Origin: Pomphorhynchus laevis | Lineage: Eukaryota; Acanthocephala; Palaeacanthocephala; Echinorhynchida; Pomphorhynchidae | Assembly: GCA_012934845.2 (NCBI GenBank) | Contig: WNNJ02003069.1 | Coordinates: 1-64,000 of the forward strand | DNA length: 64,000 bases | Reading direction: 5' to 3' | Shown: one piece after another, positions 56,749 through 64,000 of the stretch | Position numbering within the stretch: position 1 is the stretch's first letter | Layout of the letters: each line of letters starts with the position of its first letter | Translations under genes and position numbers: made by a program | Notes under the pieces: model-generated | The model's database searches: none | What the model was told of the DNA's origin: nothing | The model's input: only the letters and a program-made list of their open reading frames with translations

Positions 56749-57961
56749 TTTGGCCCGCTGCAATGCTGGATTATTTTTATGATTTTTGATTTGAAGTCTT
56801 TGGATTTGTAGATTTTCGCAAAGTGTAAGATATTTTTACATAATCGGCATGAGTCATATCATATCCGGTAATGCTTGCGTTGATGTACTTTGCCTACACA
56901 ACAGTAACAACATCTCACATCCGCATTACAAGTGTTGTCCACCTATAAAACGCCAACGTTAGGATATCTTTTCTTTATGACCTCATTAGTCACAGGGGTC
57001 ATTGTCGTACACTTGTTCCGATCCGTTATATAATAATTCATCTTGAAAATATGTTATCTATAGTGCCCTTGCTAACTTGTAGATTTGTATCTTTTCAACA
57101 ACGTCATTTCCAAGTAATCATTGACGAATTGATTGAAAGATAAGCCCAGATATGAATGTCTCGAATGAAGATATCTCTGTGTTTGTCAGCGGTTACTGTC
57201 GCGAACTCAGACTCTTTATCGATATATTAAAACTTCAGAATATATTATTTATTGCTTTGATTGCATATTTAACGAGCATTCCGCAATTTGTGCCACATAA
57301 AGAGATCCCCTTTTGATTTAAGTAATGATTGATTGAATGTGTAAACTATCACGGCAAACGTTTTAGTGTCGCTGAAAATGTCGTACACATCTGGCGAGAC
57401 GTAAATGAACGGCAAGTTAAGCTTGTCAACATCACTTGCACCGTTTAGCGAAGTTATAAATTCGTTAAATCGTTAAAGTTAATGTTGCCATACTTTATCA
57501 CAATTAGCTTGACCTGGACGTGGTTCAAAATGAATAATTTATTAGAATAAATTGTACAAATAATTCAAACAAGAAGCTTTACTCAAGATATGAAAACAGA
57601 GATAATCAGGATATAGTCTTATAGTATCAATTGTTTATTACATTCCCCCTTTAGTGTTACATAATCTTTCAGGTATCTTGGTCGTTTTCGTTTTCGTCTA
57701 GAACAACGCTTCGATATGTCTTTCACAGTTTGATGTAGCAATTCGTTTACATCTGTTGACAAACTCGTTTCAAAATGATTTGCCGGCTTCTTTCCATTTT
57801 CGTCATGACACTGATTTGTCAATGCTTTGTTACTAATTCATCACTGATAATCGAATCATGATTTTGCTGGACGAACCTGTCAGGGTCAACGAAAGTGGTT
57901 GCATCGGGCTGTGACTGAATATTTGTCTTTAATAATTTTTTTATTTTCTATTTTGTTTGAA
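56749..57961 (-). other. Unassigned stretch, possibly a decayed retroelement tail
   Basis: The composition is less AT-rich than the neighbours. On the minus strand, phrases such as VDNTCNADVRCCYCCVGKVH (about 56880-56940) and, in an open 67-codon frame at 57619-57822, KRPRYLKDYVTLKGECNK suggest former coding sequence. The RYLKDYV-type ending is often seen at the C-terminus of LTR-element polyproteins. If that is its origin it is a heavily broken fossil. I cannot support a firm family. Confidence 0.3.
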
Positions 57962-58164
57962 GAATAAAGTATTATCAACAGACAATTGTTCTAAACGTAC
58001 CATTGAAAATTGCAGGCTTAATGTTTTCTTATGAAAGTAAGAAAACTCGATCCGCTTTACTACGTCCAAGTCGTGCCTAACAAGAAGTACCTCATAAGAA
58101 AACATTTAGCCTGCAATTTTCAATGGTACGTTTAGAACAATTGTCTGTTGATAATACTTTATTC
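57962..58164. repeat. Long hairpin with 73-bp arms
   Basis: Arms at 57962-58034 and 58092-58164 are reverse complements with about one mismatch, around a 57-base loop. The outer end of each arm begins gaataaagtattatcaacag and the inner end is gttttcttatga. The arms contain tgcaggctta or tgcaggctaa. It is a foldback element or an inverted duplication, next to the 3' end of a LINE. Confidence 0.85.
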
Positions 58165-58206
58165 ATCAAAAAAATAAAAAAATAAATAATAATACTAATA
58201 ATACAA

Positions 58207-60915
58207 TAATTTATTTAACGTGGCAAATGCGTGCAAAATGCACGCTTACATGACCACTAACAAACAAAAAAAGAACATCAAAGGTCACAGATAATTAGTT
58301 AATTGTTGAAATGGAATTGGATTTGGCGTTTGAAGTACGGCATAGATGTTGATTGGCGGATATGAATAGGCAGTTGATTCCACAAGAGAGGAGCAGCCAC
58401 AACGAAGGAGCGGAAGCCAAAAGAGGTAGAGTAGATTGGGACATGTAAAAGAAGGGAATTACGGGAACGCAGAGCATAATACACAGTACGAGAATTGTTG
58501 AGAAAAGGAAGGTTGAGAAATGAAGGGGTATGAGAAGTTATAAGGCGAAAAGCAATGATAAGAAGACGAATTTGAACACGACAATAAATGGTAGGCCAAT
58601 CAAGAGAAACAAGATAGTGGGATGTATGATCAAAACGACGAAGACGGAGGAGAACTCGGACGGCAGCGTTGATGATGCGTTGTAAAGGAAGAAGAGTGGA
58701 TTTAGGTGAGTTGGAAAATAGACTAAGACAGTAATCAAGTCTTGAGAAAAGAAGAGAAGATATGAGAGTCATACAAGAAGGGAAATCGATCAATCTACGA
58801 ACTTGACGGAGATTGCGGAGTATCAAGGTAGATGAGTGTACTTTATCACTAACGAAAGGTTTAAGTGAAAGTCGGTTGTCGAAATGAAAGCCTAGGAAAA
58901 CGAGATTATCAACGATAGGAAGAATAGTAGAATTTAATAATACGGGGAAGGTTCTACGCCGAAGCTTCGAGGTAGGATCCACATAATTTTAGATTTATCA
59001 GGATTCAGAGAAAGGCGAAGGGAAGAAAGATGATTGGAAATTGAGACAAGACAGCTGGAAACAGAAACACTAAGATCATGAATACGATAAGCAGGTGCGT
59101 GATCATAGATGAGAATGTCATCAGCATATTGCATAACATGGAAGTTAAATTTATGAGAAATCGAAGACAAGTCACCGAGAAGAAGAGAGAAAAGCATAGG
59201 GCCTAATACGGAGCCTTGTGGAACACCGGTCGGGATGGATGAAGGATGGGAGAGAGAAGAGTTAGAATATACGCGAAATGTACGGTTTGATAGATATGAA
59301 GAAAACCATGATACAGTGGGTAAAGAGAAGCCATAATCATGACGAAGGCGATGTAGAAGAATCGAGTGATCGACGATGTCAAAAGCAGACGATAGATCAA
59401 GAGAAACTATGACACTACATAATTTATGATCGCGCGATATGAGTAAGTCGTTATAAACTTTAAGACAGGCAATTTCAGTAGAGTGATTAGAGCGAAAAGC
59501 GGCTTGGAAGGGAGGAAACAAGTTAGAGGAAAAGAGATATGTATTAACTTGCTTGAGAACGAGACGCTCAAGGAGTTTAGAGAGGGTTGGGAGAAGTGAG
59601 ATTGGACGGTACGAAGATGGTAGTGAGGAGTCGAGAGATTGCTTTTTGATGAGAGGACGAACAGTGGCACATTTCCAGATGGAAGGAAATGTACGGCTAC
59701 GGATGGACGAGTTGAACAATGTGGTTAGGAAGGGTGAGATAGAGGAGCAGATATTTTTAAGCAAGTGAGTTTGAATTGGGTCAGAAGGAGAGGTTTTATT
59801 AGGTAATGACAGCAGAACCGAAGAAACTTCATCAGACGAAACGGGAAGAAGGTGGAATAGTTCTGGTTGGGAAGTATTTTAAGAGAAGAGTGGGTACAAG
59901 GGGGCTATGGGTAGTAGGGAAAGTAAATTAGATAGCTTAGTTTGTAGATAAGAAGAAAATTCATCAGGATTTATATTACAAGAAGTAGATGATCGTGAAA
60001 GAATTGAGTTTAAGATTTTCCAATGAGATTTAGAGTTGGAAGATGACTCGAGTTGATTTCGCCAAAAGATAGTACGTTTAGTACGTATAAGAATAAGATG
60101 TGAACGGCGTAGAGAAAAGTAGGAATCACGGAGATTTGGAGGGAGTGAGTTGGGAGAACGTTTAAGAAAGCGATTATACACACGAAAAGAGTGACGGAGT
60201 CGACGCTTAGAAAGACTACAGTCAGAATCGAACCAGGGAGCATGGCGCAAGCGCTGAGAGCGTCGGAGTCGACTAGGCAGAAGTTTATTGATGATAGACA
60301 TAAGTTCAGAATCAAACAGAATGCAGAGATCATCGGGAGTGAGATAGTCAAGAGGAAGTGAAAAGATTGAAGAATTGAGTAAGGCTGTGCAGATAATAGG
60401 GTTATTGAGAAGTTTCCAGGGTCGACTTGGTGTGTATATTGGTGGAGGCGGAGAAGGAGGATGGGGACGAGTAGGAGTAAGAGTGACAAGGAAATGATCG
60501 GACAAACCGGGATCAGTAATTGACAAGGAAGTATAGTCATTTAAGCAGATAGGGATAGCAATGATGTCGATGGCGGAGAAGGAGGATGGGGACGAGTAAG
60601 AGTAAGAGTGACAAGGAAATGATCGGACAAACCGTGATCAGTAATCGACAAGAAAGTATAGTCATCGAAGCAGATAGGGACAGCAATGATGTCGAGAGCA
60701 CCGCCGAGAATATGAGTTGGGCTTATTGAAAGTAATTTATAGTTAAAATCAGAAAAAAGATTAGTTAAAGTGATAGAGTCAGAGTCAGCCGGGCGATCAA
60801 GACGAATGTTAAAGTCACCGAGAACAAAAGAAGGAGTATAAGACAATGAACAGTGAGACATAAGATCTGCAAGGTCGTTAAAGAAGATACGTGAGGGGGA
60901 TCAAAGGCAAGAAGA
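58207..60915 (-). pseudogene. CR1-like LINE, family C, copy 1
   Basis: A 5'-truncated element on the minus strand. It begins in the endonuclease (SFVLGDFNIRLDRPADSDS, 60830-60770), continues through GLSDHFLVTLT and a linker (PWFDSDCSLSKRRLRHSF), then the reverse transcriptase (59764-58934): LPSSYRPISLLPTLSKLLER, SLDLSSAFDIVDHS, IPTGVPQGSVLGPMLFSLLL and MQYADDILIYDHAP. The C-terminal part (58982-58299) has LVFLGFHFDNRLSLK and ends HIRQSTSMPYFKRQIQFHF. Lesions: a 125-base tandem duplication in the endonuclease, an in-frame TAA at 59879-59881, and a frameshift near 58970. The 3' tail (atttatttaacgtggcaaat, 58213) is shared with copy 2. Confidence 0.85.
60447..60696 (-). repeat. 125-bp tandem duplication inside the LINE
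   Basis: The phrase ggcggagaaggaggatgggg starts at 60447 and again at 60572. The two copies differ at a handful of bases. Because 125 is not a multiple of three, it by itself shifts the endonuclease frame relative to the downstream linker, which is what the frames show. Confidence 0.85.
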
Positions 60916-61547
60916 CAAATCTGAAGAAATAACTTCAGAGGTAATATATCGTCTCAAGAGGCAAGATACCGTATTGATACAAACATCTCCTGACCATTCA
61001 TAATTCGAAGTCATTCATGGTTAGAGATCATACAAAAGCTTATCTTGCGTTACAGGGCTGTCGAATTAACTTATCTTTTTTAACCGTTTGCAAATAACAG
61101 GCATTTGCTTTTTGAACAAATCAGTTAGAGAGCATTCATTACGTGATCATCATGCCATGTGTCAGAATCAAGAGTAGCGGTCATTAAGGAAACTGCTGAT
61201 CAAAAAGCGCGTTTAAACATATGCTAATAATGTATTTCGTCTGATTTAATTTGATTATCTAGAGTAATGATGTATTTCACAAGGGACATAAAAAGTCGAG
61301 ATAACAGAGCCCGTCTCGATGTCCCATATAATGGTCTTTTTGGAGGCAAATTCGAGCAAAGCTTCGATATTAGTGTATTTAACACTCATGCTCGTAGCTG
61401 CATGCATAGAGACATTTAAAGCAATTCTATTTATCGTGAGAGTCGAAAAATCGAGAAATACGTTGAACGTGTCTTAGAAGTGAAGCATGCGACATTCTCC
61501 ACGCTTATCTTTTTAATCCGAAGTGGGGAAGGACCTCAAGAATTTCC
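60916..61547. other. Unassigned DNA between LINE copies
   Basis: I see no gene or repeat here. Composition is near average for the window, with no open frame of note. Confidence 0.5.
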
Positions 61548-61695
61548 ATTATCAAATGTTTGATTATGGAAATGTAATATGATATACTTAAATTTACAAG
61601 CAACATATTTTTGCATGAGCATTCATGCATGCAATATAATATTAAATATACATATTATAATGAAATTTTAAGAATTGCTTTAATATGTGATGATT
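61548..61695 (+). pseudogene. Reverse transcriptase scrap split by a LINE
   Basis: The plus strand reads FLHEHSCMQYNIKY, then YNEILRIALICDD, which matches HEHSCIPYNIKY and NEILRIATICNDI in the fragment at 1781-2242. The match stops where the next LINE copy begins. Confidence 0.7.
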
Positions 61696-63195
61696 TATAT
61701 CACTCGCCCATCCGCAGTCGTATCTTCCCTTCACACTGGAAATCCGCAATCGTTCGTCCCCTCCTTAAGAAACAATCTTTCGACCCCTCCCTTCTTTCAA
61801 GCTACCGCCCCCATTTCACTACTCCCTACTCTATCTAAACTCTTAGAACGCCTCATCTTAATACATATCAACGCTTCTCTTTCCTCATCCAATCTGTACC
61901 CTCCTTTTTAATCCACTTTTTGCTCTAATCACTCGACCGAAATCGCCTGCATGAAAGTTTACAACGACTTACTCATTTCTCGAGACAAGGCTCTATATAG
62001 TGTTCTCATCTCCCTCGACCTCTCCTCCGCCTTCGACATTGTCGACCACTCCGTCCTCCTTTCTCGCCTTCGTTATGATTACGGCTTTTCTTCCTCCTCC
62101 GTAGCATGGTTCGCCTCATATCTATCCGACCATTCCTTTCGCGTCTGTTCACATTTATCATCCTCCCCTCCCATCCCTATTTTTTTGCGGGGTCCCACAA
62201 GGTTCAGTCCTAGGTCCCCTACTTTTATCTATTCTGCTTGGCGATCTATCTCCGTTTATCAAACCTTACTCCTTTAAGGTCATGCAATACGCCGATGGAA
62301 TTCTAATCTATGCTCATGCACCCGCACATCGCATACACGATATCGGCATTTCTGCCTCCAACTGTCTTTCTTCTATCTACAAACGTCTCTCCGATCTCCA
62401 TCTCGTTCTAAACCCCGAAAAGTCCAAAATAATGTGAATCCTCCCCCGATAACCGAACATATCTCCTTCCACTGTATCTTTTGCTTCATCGATTATCCCC
62501 ATAGTACACAATAACACTTTCTTAGGCTTTTATTTCGATGATCACCTTTTCCTTAAACCCTTCGTCCGTGACAAGGTCCGCTCGTCTAACTTAATTCTCC
62601 GAGACATGGGCCGTATCCGCCCTGTTATCGACTTCCGTTCCTTTATATCTCTTCTTGCGTCGTTTCCATTTCCTAAAATCAATTACTGCCTCAGCCTTTT
62701 CGATAATTATCCAAAATCCATCATCCTACCCTTACAACGCATCATCAACTCCGCCGTTCTAGTGTTCCTACGTCTCCGTTGCTTTAATCACACATCAACA
62801 TATCTTGCCCAACTCTCCTGTCCTACAATCCACATCCGCATACAACTCCGCTTTCTTCTCGTTACTTTTCGTCTCATTGCTGTTGCTCCCCATCGTTCAT
62901 TAACCTTCCTTTCTTAGACGACGCTAGCCCCACCTCACTATCGCTGCGTTCCTGCCATATCCTCTTACTTCACGTTTTCAATTAATCCAACAACTACGGT
63001 CTTTGATCCTTCCTCGTCGCCGCCCTACTCGCCTGGTATCAACTCCCTCTCGACTTCCGCAGCGCTTCCTCCTTTATCACATTTAAACCCCTCCTCCGTT
63101 GACACCTTCTCGACGCATGATTTACATTTTTATTTGTTATGGTCATGTAAGTGTGCGCTGGCACGCATTTGCGACATTAAAATAAATCTTTTTTA
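61696..63195 (+). pseudogene. CR1-like LINE, family C, copy 2
   Basis: A 5'-truncated element beginning in the polymerase (SPIRSRIFPSHWKSAIVRPL, parallel to SSIRSRTFPSIWKCATVRPL in copy 1). It has STEIACMKVYNDLLISRDKA (61938), SLDLSSAFDIVDHS (62009), a GVPQGSVLGP-equivalent broken by a shift near 62180, and MQYADGILIYAHAP (62284), where the second Asp of YADD is Gly. The C-terminal region (LPLQRIINSAVLVFLRLRCF) is at 62727-62790. Several stops and shifts are present. The 3' end (gcacgcatttgcgacattaa, then aataaatctttttt) is at 63160-63195. It is more decayed than copy 1. Confidence 0.8.
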
Positions 63196-63752
63196 TATGA
63201 TATTAAATATAATATTAATACATATTAAATATTAACATATTAATATTTAATATGCAACAATTTGTAACGATATTGGTAATGCTATTGTAGTGATATTAAA
63301 TAATTAAATTTTAAAAATCGCCTTAATATTTAATGATATTGTAATGAAAAAGTTATAAGCTATCCGTACAACTACATTCCAGATTTTTCCTGTCAGCTTC
63401 AGATTTTTCTTGTCAGCTCCAGATTTTTCCTCTCAGTTCTGCTCGCTACGCTCGCGGATTGTACTTAATATTTCGATAAAAAATCATACCTAGAAAAGCT
63501 CGATCTCAAATACCTGTTGCTGATCACGCATCTTCCACATCGGAATTGAATGATCGTTATAAAAGTTTAGAAGTCGGATTAGATCGTGAAGATTGTGACG
63601 TATTAACCCTTGTTCGAGTTAAAATATCTTACCGTTTGGTATATCAAAGTAAACCGTTTGCATGTGGTTTTTGTGCATCTTTAAAACTTTAACAACTATC
63701 CAGCTCCTCCACTTATATCTCACATACGACTACTCAGTAATAGGATTTATAC
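63196..63752. other. Spacer with a small direct repeat
   Basis: After AT-rich DNA, the phrase (c/t)cagatttttc(c/t)t(g/c)tcag recurs three times at 63380-63440. Bases 63470-63670 contain a weak resemblance to the start of the LINE at 15930 (gataaaaaatcatacctaga against gcaaaaaactcatacctagt), too weak to call. Confidence 0.45.
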
Positions 63753-64000
63753 TTGTAATATAAATCCTGATGAATTTTCTTCTTATCTACAAACTAAGCT
63801 ATCTAATTTACTTTCCCTACTACCCATAGCCCCCTTGTACCCACTCTTATCTTTAAATACTTCCCTCCCAGAACTATTCCACCTTCTTCCCGTTTCGTCT
63901 GATGAAGTTTCTTCGGTTCTGCTGTCATTACCTAATAAAACCTCTCCTTCTGACCCAATTCCCACTCACTTACTTAAAAATATCTGCACTTTTATCTTAC
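63753..64000 (+). pseudogene. CR1-like LINE, family C, copy 3, runs off the window
   Basis: It starts abruptly at ttgtaatataaatcctgatg and reads NPDEFSSYLQTKLSNLLSLL, PIAPLYPLLSLNTSLPELFH, then SSDEVSSVLLSLPNKTSPSD and HLLKNIC. This is the linker just before the polymerase, equal to 59975-59735 of copy 1. The frame is open to the window edge and has TTA (Leu) where copy 1 has the TAA at 59879. The polymerase would lie beyond 64000. Confidence 0.8.

Overview
This looks like AT-rich nuclear DNA of an invertebrate animal, in a gene-poor, transposon-packed region. The evidence is: only two host genes of recognisable family, one with a 49-bp GT..AG intron; several LINE clades in all states of decay; a Merlin-type DNA transposon; one LTR-element fossil; Penelope-like scraps; and many short dispersed repeats and hairpins. 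The very short intron hints at a compact-intron lineage, but the sequence alone does not name the species. No tRNA, rRNA, CRISPR or bacterial operon signal was seen.

Layout. 0-7.8 kb is AT-rich DNA with a reverse-transcriptase scrap and short dispersed repeats. 7.8-12 kb is a repeat zone: an array of about 13 bp units between LINE 3'-tail fragments, three diverged copies of a block, two copies of a LINE C-terminal fragment, and a 27-bp minisatellite. 12-15.7 kb is a broken Ty3/Gypsy fossil, followed by a decayed LINE to 17.2 kb. 17.4-26.3 kb is a young tandem duplication with a 4,395-bp period. 26.7-29.0 kb is a Merlin transposon with both ends and an 8-bp target duplication, lying just downstream of a BOLA1-like gene (29.3-29.7 kb, minus strand). 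30.8-32.5 kb is a 3'-truncated LINE. 33.9-43.4 kb holds RTE remnants and two oppositely oriented cassettes flanking a CR1-like LINE. 44-47.9 kb is a nearly full-length two-ORF LINE. 48.5-53.8 kb holds two LINEs with restriction-like endonucleases, the first split by a hairpin element that itself contains another repeat. 54.0-54.7 kb is a Rab-like GTPase gene. 54.7-58.2 kb is AT-rich, with more repeats and a 73-bp-arm hairpin. 58.2-64 kb holds three copies of one CR1-like LINE family, one of them inserted into a reverse-transcriptase scrap.

The best candidate for something undescribed is a family of 166-codon genes encoding a small single-pass membrane protein with a basic, cysteine-pair tail. 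Four copies occur at 18978, 23373, 35972 and 41276; three are open and one is broken. Each lies downstream, in the same orientation, of an endonuclease-only remnant of an RTE LINE and shares several hundred bases of flanking DNA with the other copies. So a whole cassette, not just the reading frame, has multiplied. I do not recognise the protein. Whether it is a host gene riding in duplicated DNA or the cargo of a chimeric mobile element cannot be settled from this window.
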